NCBI RefSeq assembly: GCF_003254745.1
Contig: NZ_QKXH01000010.1
Coordinates: forward strand, 1 to 64,000
Source of the DNA: Flavobacterium aquariorum
GTDB taxonomy: Bacteria; Bacteroidota; Bacteroidia; Flavobacteriales; Flavobacteriaceae
Length of the DNA stretch: 64,000 nucleotides
Direction: 5' to 3'
Of the stretch, positions 8,632-16,713 are shown piece by piece. Each line of letters starts with the position of its first letter. The first letter of the stretch is position 1. Made by a program: the position numbers and the translations under genes. The notes beneath the pieces were generated by a model. It was given only the letters and a program-made list of their open reading frames with translations, ran no database searches and was not told the origin of the DNA.

Positions 8632-9090
8632 TTATTGCTTTAATTCTCTGATTGCTTCAAGCGCTTTTGGAATATGGCGTTTTGCCATCATACTATCAAA
8701 TACCATAATTATTGTTCCGGCTTTGTCGGCAACATAAGTAACTCTGCCAGGCAATATTCCGAACAAACCTGAAGGTACTCCAAAAAGCTTTCTTATTTTC
8801 TTGTCCGAATCCGATAAAAGTATAAAAGGTAGCTTATATTGTTGGGTAAACTTTTGATGCGACACAACGCTATCACTGCTTATCCCAATCACTTCAGCGC
8901 CCAAATCTTTAAAATCTTCGTATTGATCTCTAAAACTGCAGGCTTGGACAGTACATCCCGGTGTGTTGTCTTTTGGATAAAAATAAATAACTAATGGTTT
9001 TTGTCCAATTATTTCCTGGCTGTCAAAATCATTTCCATTGGTATCTTTTGCTCTAAAATTTGGAATTTTATCTCCTACTTTCAATTCCAT
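8632..9090 (-). CDS. bcp: Thiol peroxidase Bcp/PrxQ
   Basis: A 152-residue peroxiredoxin of the Bcp/PrxQ group, which reduces hydrogen and organic peroxides in the cytoplasm using thioredoxin. The peroxidatic Cys46 (NTPGCTVQACSF) and resolving Cys51 are five residues apart, the atypical 2-Cys arrangement. The catalytic Thr and Arg context (YPKDNTPGCT) is intact. Its ATG overlaps the queD stop by one base (TAATG), so the two are translationally coupled. Confidence 0.93.
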   Translation of the reverse strand: MELKVGDKIPNFRAKDTNGNDFDSQEIIGQKPLVIYFYPKDNTPGCTVQACSFRDQYEDFKDLGAEVIGISSDSVVSHQKFTQQYKLPFILLSDSDKKIRKLFGVPSGLFGILPGRVTYVADKAGTIIMVFDSMMAKRHIPKALEAIRELKQ

Positions 9091-9500
9091 TATTCTCCCT
9101 TATAGGTTACAAAATTGCGCGGTGTTTCATAAAGGACCACTTCCAGATCCAATTCCAATTTTACTTTTTTTCGGATTTTATTCCAAATCACCACTACAAT
9201 ATTCTCTGCTGTGGGGTTTAAATCTTGAAATTCGGGTACATCCAAATTCAAATTTTTATGGTCAAATTTATCCTCAACTTCTTCCTTGATAATATCGGTT
9301 AGAAACTTCACATCCATAACATAACCCGTTTCTTTCTCTATCTCACCTGTAACACTTACTATTAATTCATAGTTGTGTCCGTGAAAATTAGGATTATTGC
9401 ATTTGCCAAAGATGGCATCATTTTGTTCGAAAGTCCAATCTTTTCTATACAAACGATGAGCTGCGTTAAAATGGGCTTTTCTAGATAGGGTTACTCTCAT
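9090..9500 (-). CDS. queD: 6-pyruvoyl-tetrahydropterin synthase/QueD
   Basis: A 136-residue pterin enzyme of the QueD/PTPS family. In queuosine and deazapurine biosynthesis it makes 6-carboxy-tetrahydropterin from dihydroneopterin triphosphate. Zinc ligands are His15, His40 and His42 (FNAAHRL, NFHGHNY), and catalytic Cys34 lies in FGKCNNPN. The C-terminal catalytic Glu motif is YETPRN. No other queuosine genes are in the window. It is the first gene of the queD-bcp pair and is preceded by a repetitive AT-rich tract. Confidence 0.9.
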   Translation of the reverse strand: MRVTLSRKAHFNAAHRLYRKDWTFEQNDAIFGKCNNPNFHGHNYELIVSVTGEIEKETGYVMDVKFLTDIIKEEVEDKFDHKNLNLDVPEFQDLNPTAENIVVVIWNKIRKKVKLELDLEVVLYETPRNFVTYKGE

Positions 9501-9509
9501 AGGGGATAT

Positions 9510-9626
9510 TTTAGATTTTAGATTACAGATTTCAGTTTATTGATTTCAGTTTATTGATTTTTAATTTTAGATTTCTGCTTTCTAAAATTTCTAATACCTG
9601 CTTTCTGACTTATAACTTCTGCCTTC
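9510..9626. repeat. Low-complexity GATTTCAG/TTTATTGATTT tract
   Basis: Degenerate tandem words (TAGATTACAGATTTCAG, then two copies of TTTATTGATTTCAG-like units, then CTGCTTTCT repeats) between queD and idi. Similar words (AATCTGAAATC, GCAGATTTGAG, CTGAAATCTGAA) recur at 16541-16713 and about 22295-22308. No coding potential was seen. Confidence 0.5.
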
Positions 9627-10154
9627 TCATATTGTATGTTCTTCTAAAAAATGATAAAATTCATCGAAAATAATTTTGAACCAAACGGTATAAATTTCTG
9701 GATTTAAAAGCATATCCTTTTGAATATCTTCAATTTTCATCCATTTCCAGTCTTCAACTTCTTCGGGGTTAATCATCGGCTCATCATTATAATAGCCAAT
9801 CATTACATGATCAAGCTCATGCTCAGTCAAACCATTATCGAAAGGAGCTTTGTAAATAAAATTAAAAAGCTCTTTTAACTCCGTTTTAAAACCCATTTCC
9901 TCATACAATCTACGGCTACCGGCTTGAATATTTGTTTCACCGTCTCGCTGATGACTGCAGCAGGTATTCGTCCATAATAAAGGGGAATGGTATTTTTGAT
10001 GTGCTCGTTGTTGGAGCATAATTTCATTTTTGTCATTTAAAACAAAAACAGAAAAAGCACGATGCAAAATGGCTTTTTCATGTGCTTCCAATTTGGCCAT
10101 TAAACCAATTTGTTGATCCAATTCATTTACTAATATTACTTGTTCTTCTTCCAT
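9627..10154 (-). CDS. idi: Isopentenyl-diphosphate delta-isomerase, type 1
   Basis: A 175-residue Nudix-fold enzyme that interconverts isopentenyl and dimethylallyl diphosphate, feeding isoprenoid, menaquinone and undecaprenyl carrier synthesis. Catalytic Cys and metal His are in LLWTNTCCSHQRDGE. The Nudix-like Glu segment is RRLYEEMGF, and the second catalytic Glu region is ELDHVMIGYY. The length is normal for type 1 enzymes. It has its own candidate promoter and stands alone. Confidence 0.92.
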   Translation of the reverse strand: MEEEQVILVNELDQQIGLMAKLEAHEKAILHRAFSVFVLNDKNEIMLQQRAHQKYHSPLLWTNTCCSHQRDGETNIQAGSRRLYEEMGFKTELKELFNFIYKAPFDNGLTEHELDHVMIGYYNDEPMINPEEVEDWKWMKIEDIQKDMLLNPEIYTVWFKIIFDEFYHFLEEHTI

Positions 10155-10171
10155 ATAATCTATTAATGAAA

Positions 10172-10179
10172 CAAAAGTA
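10172..10179 (-). promoter_or_regulatory. Candidate -7 element TACTTTTG for idi
   Basis: Exact TAnnTTTG match on the minus strand, 17 bp before the idi ATG. No clear -33 TTG at standard spacing. Confidence 0.5.
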
Positions 10180-10289
10180 CAAAAAAGATATGCTTTCTTA
10201 AGGCCTTAACTTTTTTTTGCTTTTTGTGGAAGTTATTTCTCTTGATAAATCTTAAAACCCTAACTACAGAAATTCTACATTCCATTTTG

Positions 10290-10297
10290 TATATTTG
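10290..10297 (+). promoter_or_regulatory. Candidate -7 element TATATTTG for the GNAT gene
   Basis: Exact TAnnTTTG match. An upstream alternative ATG at 10300 would fall at or before the expected transcription start, which favours the ATG at 10324. Confidence 0.5.
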
Positions 10298-10323
10298 ATA
10301 TGATAAAATTCACCACAATCACA

Positions 10324-10779
10324 ATGATTTATACCCGAAAAGCAACCCTAGACGACTTAGCCATACTCCTTGAATTTGAACAAGGAATTATTGCCGCCGA
10401 GCGTCCATTTGACTCAACACTGAAAGAGGAAAAAATAAGTTATTATGACATCGGACAAATGATTTCGGCCTCAGATGTTGAAGTCATTATTGCCGTTTTA
10501 AATGACCAAATTATAGGCTCCGGCTATGCCAGAATTGAAAATGCAAAACCCTATTTGAATCACAAATTATATGCTTATTTGGGTTTTATGTACACGCACC
10601 CGGATCACCGCGGAGAAGGAATAAATACCCAAATTATTGAAGCGCTAAGCAAATGGGTTCGCTCGCAAGGCATATGTGAAATGCGATTGGATGTTTACAA
10701 TGACAATTCTTCAGCAATAAGAGCATACGAAAAGGCAGGATTCAAAAAGCATTTAATTAATATGCGTATTGGTTTATAG
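10324..10779 (+). CDS. GNAT family N-acetyltransferase
   Basis: A 151-residue acetyltransferase with a complete GNAT core. The N-terminal strand is IYTRKATLDDLAILLEFE. The acetyl-CoA pyrophosphate loop is MYTHPDHRGEGINTQIIEAL (R-x-x-G-x-G/A), and the C-terminal segment is NDNSSAIRAYEKAGF. Acetyl-CoA is the donor and the acceptor is unknown. The start at 10324 fits the promoter and family, while a longer version from 10300 would add eight residues. It stands alone. Confidence 0.87.
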   Translation: MIYTRKATLDDLAILLEFEQGIIAAERPFDSTLKEEKISYYDIGQMISASDVEVIIAVLNDQIIGSGYARIENAKPYLNHKLYAYLGFMYTHPDHRGEGINTQIIEALSKWVRSQGICEMRLDVYNDNSSAIRAYEKAGFKKHLINMRIGL

Positions 10780-10890
10780 CAAAACATCTTATTTATTACT
10801 TTTTTTTTAAACCAAAAAGCCTTTTTTAACGTAAATAACAATAGTTAAAAATTGCATAAATAGAAATTGAATTGTAAAATACCCGACATT

Positions 10891-10917
10891 TTGATAGTAA
10901 TTTGTCCTTTACTTTTG
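10891..10917 (+). promoter_or_regulatory. Candidate promoter TTG-N16-TACTTTTG for msrBA
   Basis: A TTG (10891-10893, within ATTTTG) lies 16 bp before an exact TAnnTTTG box (10910-10917), slightly short of the usual spacing. The msrB ATG at 10936 follows at a sensible leader length. Confidence 0.55.
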
Positions 10918-10935
10918 GGAATAAAAACAAACACC

Positions 10936-11487
10936 ATGAAAACAACATCATTTTTTTTTACTTTATTATTACTCCCCTTATTTGTTTTTCAAGCTTGTGG
11001 GCAGAGTAAAGAAACGAAGAGTAACGCAATGATTCCAGCTGAAACTTATCAAAGTAAACTTGGGAATCCATATTACTCTCATACCGATACTACAAAACTG
11101 AATTTGACCGATGCCGAGTGGAAAAAAATTCTCCCGGAAGATGTTTATCTAGTTTCTCGCAAAGCCGATACCGAAAGACCTTTTACCGGCAAATATTGGA
11201 ACACCGATGTAAAAGGAACCTATTATTGTGCAGCTTGTGGCAACCTCCTTTTTCGTTCGGGAGCCAAATTTGCAAGCAGTTGTGGATGGCCAAGTTTTTT
11301 TGAACAAGAAAACAAAAAAAGTATTGTCTTTAAAAACGATAATTCGATTGGAATGGAAAGAATTGAAGCTCTTTGTGGCAGATGTGGCGGACATTTGGGA
11401 CATTTATTTGACGATGGGCCTGCACCAACTGGAAAAAGATATTGCATGAATTCCATCGCACTTGATTTTGTGCCTGATGCTAAATAA
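10936..11487 (+). CDS. msrB: Exported peptide-methionine (R)-S-oxide reductase
   Basis: A 183-residue MsrB that reduces methionine-R-sulfoxide in proteins. A signal peptide ends in a lipobox-like FQAC (Cys21), so it is probably a lipoprotein facing the periplasm. The four zinc cysteines are in YYCAACGNLLF and LCGRCGGHLGH. The catalytic Cys is in KRYCMNSIALDF. The ATG at 10936 is supported by the promoter and the signal peptide. It lies 18 bp before msrA, which also has a signal peptide, giving an envelope methionine-repair pair. Confidence 0.92.
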   Translation: MKTTSFFFTLLLLPLFVFQACGQSKETKSNAMIPAETYQSKLGNPYYSHTDTTKLNLTDAEWKKILPEDVYLVSRKADTERPFTGKYWNTDVKGTYYCAACGNLLFRSGAKFASSCGWPSFFEQENKKSIVFKNDNSIGMERIEALCGRCGGHLGHLFDDGPAPTGKRYCMNSIALDFVPDAK

Positions 11488-11505
11488 AAATTAAAAACGA
11501 TTCAC

Positions 11506-12138
11506 ATGAAAACGAAAACAATAATTCTAGCCTGTTTGCTATTTACAGGAACACTATTTTCTCAAAACAATAATACAACTAAAAAAATGACACAATCAAA
11601 TTTTGAAACCATAACCCTTGGTGGAGGATGCTATTGGTGCGTAGAGGCAGTTTACGAAAACTTGAAAGGAGTGAAATCTGTTGTTTCGGGTTTTTCTGGA
11701 GGCAAAATTGCCAACCCTAGTTACGAAGAAGTTTGCTCGGGAACTACAGGTCATGCTGAAGTAGTTCAAATTACTTTTGACAAAAACGTGACCAATCTCG
11801 ATGAAATTTTCAAAGTTTTCTTCACTGTGCATGACCCAACAACGCTTAATAGACAGGGAGCCGACAGAGGGACACAATATCGCTCCGTTATTTTTTACAA
11901 TAATGAAGAGCAAAAAAAATCCGCTCAATCCATTATTGCCGAACTAAATAAAGCTAAAGTGTATAAAGATCCTATTGTAACAACAGTCGAACCTTTCACA
12001 AAGTTTTACAAAGCGGAAGATTACCATCAAAATTATTATGCCAATAACAAAAACCAGCCGTATTGCCAAATGGTAATACAGCCCAAGTTGGAAAAATTTG
12101 AAAAAGTATTTAAAGATAAATTGAAAACCAAAAAGTAA
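11506..12138 (+). CDS. msrA: Exported peptide-methionine (S)-S-oxide reductase
   Basis: A 210-residue MsrA that reduces methionine-S-sulfoxide. An N-terminal signal peptide (MKTKTIILACLLFTGTLFSQ) indicates export. The active-site motif GCYWC is at residues 41-45 (family GCFWC), with Cys42 as nucleophile, and AEDYHQNYY is the conserved C-terminal block. It follows msrB by 18 bp and ends before a good terminator. The pair together repairs both sulfoxide epimers in the envelope. Confidence 0.93.
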   Translation: MKTKTIILACLLFTGTLFSQNNNTTKKMTQSNFETITLGGGCYWCVEAVYENLKGVKSVVSGFSGGKIANPSYEEVCSGTTGHAEVVQITFDKNVTNLDEIFKVFFTVHDPTTLNRQGADRGTQYRSVIFYNNEEQKKSAQSIIAELNKAKVYKDPIVTTVEPFTKFYKAEDYHQNYYANNKNQPYCQMVIQPKLEKFEKVFKDKLKTKK

Positions 12139-12149
12139 TTTTCAAATTA

Positions 12150-12181
12150 TAAAAGCCGAAATCCATTTTCGGCTTTTTTTT
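12150..12181 (+). terminator. Rho-independent terminator of msrBA
   Basis: Stem AAAAGCCGAAA/TTTTCGGCTTTT followed by a T-run, 11 bp after msrA. Confidence 0.9.
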
Positions 12182-12195
12182 AATTTAACAAACAT

Positions 12196-12203
12196 TAAAT
12201 TTG
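12196..12203 (+). promoter_or_regulatory. Candidate -7 element TAAATTTG for the MepB gene
   Basis: Exact TAnnTTTG match ending 4 bp before the ATG at 12208. It implies a leaderless or near-leaderless transcript. It sits just behind the msrBA terminator. Confidence 0.5.
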
Positions 12204-12207
12204 CCAA

Positions 12208-12744
12208 ATGAATATACAAAAGCCTTGGAGTACTTCAGAAGGTATTCCGAAAGATTTAATTTTGATCCAAGAAATACTTTTTGACAACTGTAATTTCGAA
12301 ATCACCCAACCCATTCTTGAGGCAGAAAGTTCTGAATATGGAGCCTGTTCTTTTGTTTTAAATAATTTAAACATTCTCTTTCGAACTGCAAAAATCACAC
12401 CTACCAAAACAGGCCAATTTGTTACGCTCTGGAAAAGAATAGCTCAAGGTCCTATTCAACCTTTTGACTCTACCGACCCAATTAACTTATTTATCGTCAG
12501 TACTCGAAAAGACAATCACTTCGGCCTATTTATTTTCCCTAAATCAATTTTGATAACCAAGGAAATTGTATCAGATAAAAAGGAAGGAAAACGAGCCATT
12601 CGAGTTTATCCGCCTTGGGATATAACGACCAGTAAACAAGCGCAAAAAACACAGAAATGGCAATTAGATTATTTCTTGGAAATACAAAAAGACCAAAAAA
12701 TAGATCTAAAACGAGCAAAATTACTATTCCTTACAGAAGACTAA
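12208..12744 (+). CDS. MepB-like protein
   Basis: A 178-residue soluble protein of the MepB family. It is recognisable by LDNLNILFRTAKITPTKTGQF-like and WKRI..GPIQPFDSTDP segments, followed by the RVYPPWDITTSKQAQKTQKWQ block. MepB was named from a Staphylococcus operon with the MepA efflux pump, but its biochemical role is not established, and no MepA or MepR homologue is next to it here. No signal peptide. Single unit with a promoter against the ATG. Confidence 0.8.
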   Translation: MNIQKPWSTSEGIPKDLILIQEILFDNCNFEITQPILEAESSEYGACSFVLNNLNILFRTAKITPTKTGQFVTLWKRIAQGPIQPFDSTDPINLFIVSTRKDNHFGLFIFPKSILITKEIVSDKKEGKRAIRVYPPWDITTSKQAQKTQKWQLDYFLEIQKDQKIDLKRAKLLFLTED

Positions 12745-12840
12745 AAAAAGTTGCGATTATTAAAATCTAATATTCTTTTCCTATCTTTAAAAACAATACA
12801 AATCTAAATTTTAACAACTTATTTCTTAATATTTAAAATC

Positions 12841-13326
12841 ATGAGAAAAAAAGCATTTAAATTTCTACCTTTTTATCTATTATTTCTATTGATAATAGGT
12901 CAAAATTTTGCTCAGGCCCAAGAAAAAAAAGTCGCTCCAACTTCGCAAGAATTGTACAATGAAATTGCAACAATGGATACCATTCTTTTTGATGCATTCA
13001 ATGCAAAAGATATGGCAAAATTTAAACCCTTGTTTGCCGAAGATTTGGAATGGTACCAAGACAATGGAGGCTTACTTTCTTATGAAACCGTTTTTGGTAA
13101 TTTTGAAAAAATGTTTAAAAACGAAAACAAACTGACTCGTCAATTAGTAAAAGGCAGTCTTGAAGTACATCCTATAAAAGATTTTGGAGCTATCGAAATC
13201 GCTACTCATCAATTCCGACACATTGAAAACGGGAAAGAGGAAATAGGTACATTTAAATTTCTTGCAATCTGGAAAAAAGTAGATAACCAATGGAAAATTT
13301 CTAGAATGATAAGCTATGACCACTAA
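12841..13326 (+). CDS. Secreted NTF2-like (DUF4440-type) protein
   Basis: A 161-residue protein with a signal peptide (MRKKAFKFLPFYLLFLLIIGQNFAQA) and a SnoaL/NTF2-like cone domain: TMDTILFDAFNAKDMAKFKPLFAEDLEWYQD, then FGAIEIATHQF and FLAIWKKVDNQWKISRMISYDH. Family members bind small ligands or act as accessory domains. There is no evident catalytic set, so function cannot be assigned. It is probably periplasmic. Confidence 0.8.
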   Translation: MRKKAFKFLPFYLLFLLIIGQNFAQAQEKKVAPTSQELYNEIATMDTILFDAFNAKDMAKFKPLFAEDLEWYQDNGGLLSYETVFGNFEKMFKNENKLTRQLVKGSLEVHPIKDFGAIEIATHQFRHIENGKEEIGTFKFLAIWKKVDNQWKISRMISYDH

Positions 13327-13488
13327 CCTCTCTTTTCGCATTCCCAACTTTCATTAAATCCTAAAATTTAGCTTTCTTTGCATCCTAAAAAACAAACAAT
13401 GAAATGAGCATAATCTTAAAATGGTCGCAAATACCAATGATGATATGCGAATTACATATGACAGATAAAAAACAATGAATATCAACAT

Positions 13489-14448
13489 ATGAAAGCACTT
13501 ACCTTCTCAACATTCGGAAATTCCGATGTACTTGAATATATAGAAATCCCCTCACCAATATTAAAATCCGGTGAAATATTGGTCGAAATGAAAGCAATCG
13601 GCCTCAACTTTGCCGATGTGTACAGGCGCAAAGGAAATTACCATCTCAAAGGAAATCCACCTTTTATTGCCGGTTACGAAGGAGCAGGAATTGTGGTGGA
13701 AACCAATGGAAATTCAGATTTTAAAATTGGTGACCGAGTGGCTTTTGCTGATGTTCCTTTTGCCAATGCCGAGTTCGTCGCAGTTCCTCTTGAGCATTTA
13801 ATTCCGTTGCCAGAGAGTATCTCTTTCGAAACAGCAGCAACCATTTTATTACAGGGTTTGACCGCACATTATTTGGCAACCGACAGTCACAAAACCCAAA
13901 AAGGAGAAACCGTGCTGGTTCATGCTTCAGCTGGAGGAGTTGGACAATTCTTGACACAAATTAGCAAACTTTTAGGTGCTAGAGTTATTGGACTAACCTC
14001 TTCTTCTCAAAAAGCGGAAGTTTCAAAACAAAATGGTGCCGACGCTGTTTTTCTTTATTCTGAAGATTGGAAAAAGCAAGTATTCGATTTTTGTCCAAAT
14101 GGTGTTGATGTCGTTTACGATAGTATTGGTAGCACTTTGACCGATAGTTTTGAGGTAACCAAAATGTGTGGACAAGTCGTCTTTTTCGGTATGGCAGGTG
14201 GTGACCCCGAATTGGTAAACCCGAGAATGTTGATGGATACCTCCAAAACATTGACCGGTGGTGACCTGTGGAGCTATTTAATTTCAAAAGAAGAACGTAT
14301 AAAGAGAGCCCATCAATTATTTAATTGGATTGCAAATGGTGATATCACTATTGCAGCACCCACAGTTTTCAAACTGTCCGAAGGCAAGTTGGCTCATGAT
14401 TATCTGGAAAGCCGAAGAAGCACTGGAAAAATCATCTTGATTCCTTAA
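13489..14448 (+). CDS. Quinone oxidoreductase-like MDR dehydrogenase
   Basis: A 319-residue zinc-independent medium-chain dehydrogenase/reductase resembling NADPH:quinone reductase. It has a GroES-like N-terminal domain (ILVEMKAIGLNFADVYRRKG) and a Rossmann domain with VLVHASAGGVGQFLTQ near residues 143-158. The structural and catalytic zinc cysteines of alcohol dehydrogenases are absent. It probably reduces quinones or enones with NADPH. It is followed by the third hairpin repeat, not a classical terminator. Confidence 0.88.
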   Translation: MKALTFSTFGNSDVLEYIEIPSPILKSGEILVEMKAIGLNFADVYRRKGNYHLKGNPPFIAGYEGAGIVVETNGNSDFKIGDRVAFADVPFANAEFVAVPLEHLIPLPESISFETAATILLQGLTAHYLATDSHKTQKGETVLVHASAGGVGQFLTQISKLLGARVIGLTSSSQKAEVSKQNGADAVFLYSEDWKKQVFDFCPNGVDVVYDSIGSTLTDSFEVTKMCGQVVFFGMAGGDPELVNPRMLMDTSKTLTGGDLWSYLISKEERIKRAHQLFNWIANGDITIAAPTVFKLSEGKLAHDYLESRRSTGKIILIP

Positions 14449-14460
14449 AAAGACTCATTT

Positions 14461-14577
14461 GGGCGTGCCATCATAAAGAAAAGAGACCAACTCATCGTAA
14501 CGGTGAATCGGTCTCTTTTCTTTATGATGTCGGGCTATCCGCGCTACTTCGGTAGCTAGCTTCTATCCCTCACGCGG
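14461..14577 (-). repeat. Dispersed element with changeable hairpin, copy 3
   Basis: Perfect 20-bp inverted arms at 14469-14488 and 14510-14529 (begin CATCATAAAG) enclose a 21-nt loop. A 42-bp block at 14530-14571 follows, identical to 6798-6839. The arms share no sequence with those of the other copies. It lies between the convergent quinone reductase and COG2509 genes, where it could also end transcription. Confidence 0.85.
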
Positions 14578-14591
14578 CTATAGAACAAATT

Positions 14592-16154
14592 TTATTTTCT
14601 CAAAACCTCAGCAATTTTCAAAGCACATTTTTCTCCATCAATGGCCGCAGAAATAATTCCCCCGGCATAACCAGCACCCTCTCCGCAAGGATACAATCCT
14701 TTGATTTGCAAATGCTCATAGGATATTGGATCTCTAGGAATACGAACAGGTGAAGAAGTTCTGGATTCTGGCGCATGTAAAATAGCCTCGTTTGTCAAAT
14801 AGCCACGCATCGATTTTCCAAATTCTGTAAATCCTTCTCTTAATATTTGAGACAAAAATCCTGGAAAAACCTGTCCCATTTCTACAGAAGTGGTTCCCGG
14901 AACATAGGATGTTTTTGGAATATTGGAAGAAACTTTGCTTTGTGTAAAATCGACCATGCGTTGTGCAGGAACTTTTTGGGTTTGTCCAGCCAAATGCCAC
15001 GCTTTTTGCTCAATACTTTTTTGAAATTCCATTCCTGCCAAAGCTCCAAATTTTGCAAAAGGCTTGAAATCTTCCAATTTCAATTCGATTACTATTCCGG
15101 AATTGGCTGTTGCTTGGTCTCTTTTGGATGGCGACCAACCATTGGTCACCACTTCTCCTGGGCTGGTAGCGCAAGGCGCAATTACACCTCCCGGACACAT
15201 ACAGAAAGAATACATTCCGCGACCATTAACCTGTTTCACTATAGAATATGGTGCGGGCGGTAAATGCTCCCCTCGATAATCACAACTGTACTGAATACTG
15301 TCAATCAACGATTGTGGATGCTCGGCTCTTACTCCCAACGCAAAAGGTTTGGCTTCAATAAGCACTTTCTTTTTATCCAACAATTCGAATATATCCCTTG
15401 CTGAATGTCCCGTCGCCAGAATTAATTTATTTGCTAAAATCGTATCTCCACTTTGGGTTACAATTCCTTGCACTTCATTATTTTTTATCAAAATATCGGT
15501 CAAACGGGTCTCGAACAAAACTTGCCCGCCACATTCGATAATTTTCTCTCTAATATCTTGTATAATTTGAGGTAATTTGTTCGTCCCAATATGTGGATGA
15601 GCATCAACCAATATATCTCCTGTTGCTCCAAAGGCGACAAGCAGCTCTAATATTCGAGTGACGTCACCGCGTTTTTTGGAACGAGTATATAATTTTCCAT
15701 CAGAATAGGTTCCTGCCCCTCCTTCTCCAAAACAATAATTGGAATCTTCATCAACAATATGATCTCTATTAATAGCTTTCAAATCGCGACGACGACCACG
15801 AACGTCTTTTCCGCGTTCAATTACTATTGGTTTCAAACCCAACTCAATTAATTGCAAAGCGGCAAAAAGTCCCGCCGGTCCAGCTCCTACTACAATAACT
15901 TCTTGGGCAGTCGAAACATTTTTGTAATCGGGTAATTCTATTTTATGCTCCTGAAAAGGTTCACCTTTCAAATAAATCGAAACTTTTAAATTGATTTTGA
16001 TCGCTTTTTGGCGGGCATCAATGGATCGTTTCAAAATAACAACATGCTGAATCTCATTTGCCGAAACTTTTATCTGTTTGGACAAATAGTCGCGCAACAA
16101 CATTTCGTTTGAAGCTATTTCTGGTGTTGCTTGAAGTAAAAGTTCTCTTGGCAT
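14592..16154 (-). CDS. FAD-dependent dehydrogenase, COG2509 family
   Basis: A 520-residue flavoprotein. Residues 1-85 form a small N-terminal domain. The FAD-binding Rossmann motif VVGAGPAGLFAALQL follows at about 87-101. CFGEGGAGTYSDGKLYTRSK is the signature of the COG2509 FAD-dependent dehydrogenases, and SFCMCPGGVIAPC is their cysteine-containing segment. The C-terminus has GLYPCGEGAGYAGGI, the second FAD contact. Substrate and pathway are unknown. It is cytoplasmic, and a candidate promoter lies at 16202-16209. Confidence 0.85.
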   Translation of the reverse strand: MPRELLLQATPEIASNEMLLRDYLSKQIKVSANEIQHVVILKRSIDARQKAIKINLKVSIYLKGEPFQEHKIELPDYKNVSTAQEVIVVGAGPAGLFAALQLIELGLKPIVIERGKDVRGRRRDLKAINRDHIVDEDSNYCFGEGGAGTYSDGKLYTRSKKRGDVTRILELLVAFGATGDILVDAHPHIGTNKLPQIIQDIREKIIECGGQVLFETRLTDILIKNNEVQGIVTQSGDTILANKLILATGHSARDIFELLDKKKVLIEAKPFALGVRAEHPQSLIDSIQYSCDYRGEHLPPAPYSIVKQVNGRGMYSFCMCPGGVIAPCATSPGEVVTNGWSPSKRDQATANSGIVIELKLEDFKPFAKFGALAGMEFQKSIEQKAWHLAGQTQKVPAQRMVDFTQSKVSSNIPKTSYVPGTTSVEMGQVFPGFLSQILREGFTEFGKSMRGYLTNEAILHAPESRTSSPVRIPRDPISYEHLQIKGLYPCGEGAGYAGGIISAAIDGEKCALKIAEVLRK

Positions 16155-16201
16155 TGTATCTTATTTATTCTATTAGCTTTTCTTTTTATGAAAAGAACAT
16201 G

Positions 16202-16209
16202 CAAAAATA
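16202..16209 (-). promoter_or_regulatory. Candidate -7 element TATTTTTG
   Basis: Exact TAnnTTTG match on the minus strand, 47 bp before the COG2509 gene. No clear -33 TTG. Confidence 0.4.
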
Positions 16210-16266
16210 ACATTTTGAAATGAAATTAGTTCTTTAATATAAAATCCATTTTCAAAATAGACTTTG

Positions 16267-16274
16267 TACCTTTG
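16267..16274 (+). promoter_or_regulatory. Candidate -7 element TACCTTTG
   Basis: Exact TAnnTTTG match 29 bp before the ATG at 16304. It supports that start over an in-frame TTG at 16280. Confidence 0.45.
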
Positions 16275-16303
16275 TTACTTTGAAACTTTGCACCTATAAA
16301 ATA

Positions 16304-16540
16304 ATGTCCAGAAAAATAAAACTAATATGGGATTTTCGTGGTCCTGCTTCTGCAAAAACAGCCGAACACCACGAAATTCATTTGAAAGAATATATCACCA
16401 TTGAAAAATTACCGATAAATATTACTGGATTTCAAATCTTGGGTGAAATGTACGCTATCGCATATATGGTAGTAACCGACGAAAACATGATTCAAGTACG
16501 CGATGCTTTGAAACCGCACCGCGGGGAAGTTTATCAGTAA
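16304..16540 (+). CDS. Conserved small protein, function unknown
   Basis: A 78-residue cytoplasmic protein (MSRKIKLIWDFRGPASAKTA...). It has several His residues early (EHHEIHLKEY), no signal peptide and no cysteines. I know of it only as a short conserved hypothetical in Flavobacteriaceae. The C-terminal MVVTDENMIQVRDALKPHRG suggests a compact alpha/beta fold. Promoter and terminator flank it, so it is a complete unit. Confidence 0.65.
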   Translation: MSRKIKLIWDFRGPASAKTAEHHEIHLKEYITIEKLPINITGFQILGEMYAIAYMVVTDENMIQVRDALKPHRGEVYQ

Positions 16541-16713
16541 TCAGATAGCAGATTTGAGAAGGCAGAAGGCAGACCAAAACAGACACTTTATAGATTCAAC
16601 ATTAAAAAAGCCCATTTTCATATGAAAATCGGCTTTTTTTATAAGATTTTTTTTTTGCGCTTATTATTATTCTGAAATCTGAATTCTCCAATCTGCTATC
16701 TGAATTCTGCTAA
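16541..16713. repeat. Degenerate CAGATTTGAG/CTGAAATCTGAA tract
   Basis: Around the terminator at 16604, both flanks are made of short drifting words: ATCAGATAGCAGATTTGAG, GAAGGCAGAAGGCAG, TCTGAAATCTGAATTC, CTGCTATCTGAATTCTGC. They resemble the tract at 9510-9626. Non-coding. Confidence 0.5.
16604..16641. terminator. Bidirectional terminator between convergent genes
   Basis: An A-run, then stem AGCC.ATTTTCAT/ATGAAAAT.GGCT, then a T-run. It can serve both the small plus-strand gene and recQ on the minus strand. Confidence 0.8.

Noticed and set aside
14846..15263. 138-codon plus-strand frame inside the COG2509 gene
   Set aside because: Trp/Cys/Ser-rich shadow of a well-supported flavoprotein gene on the minus strand.
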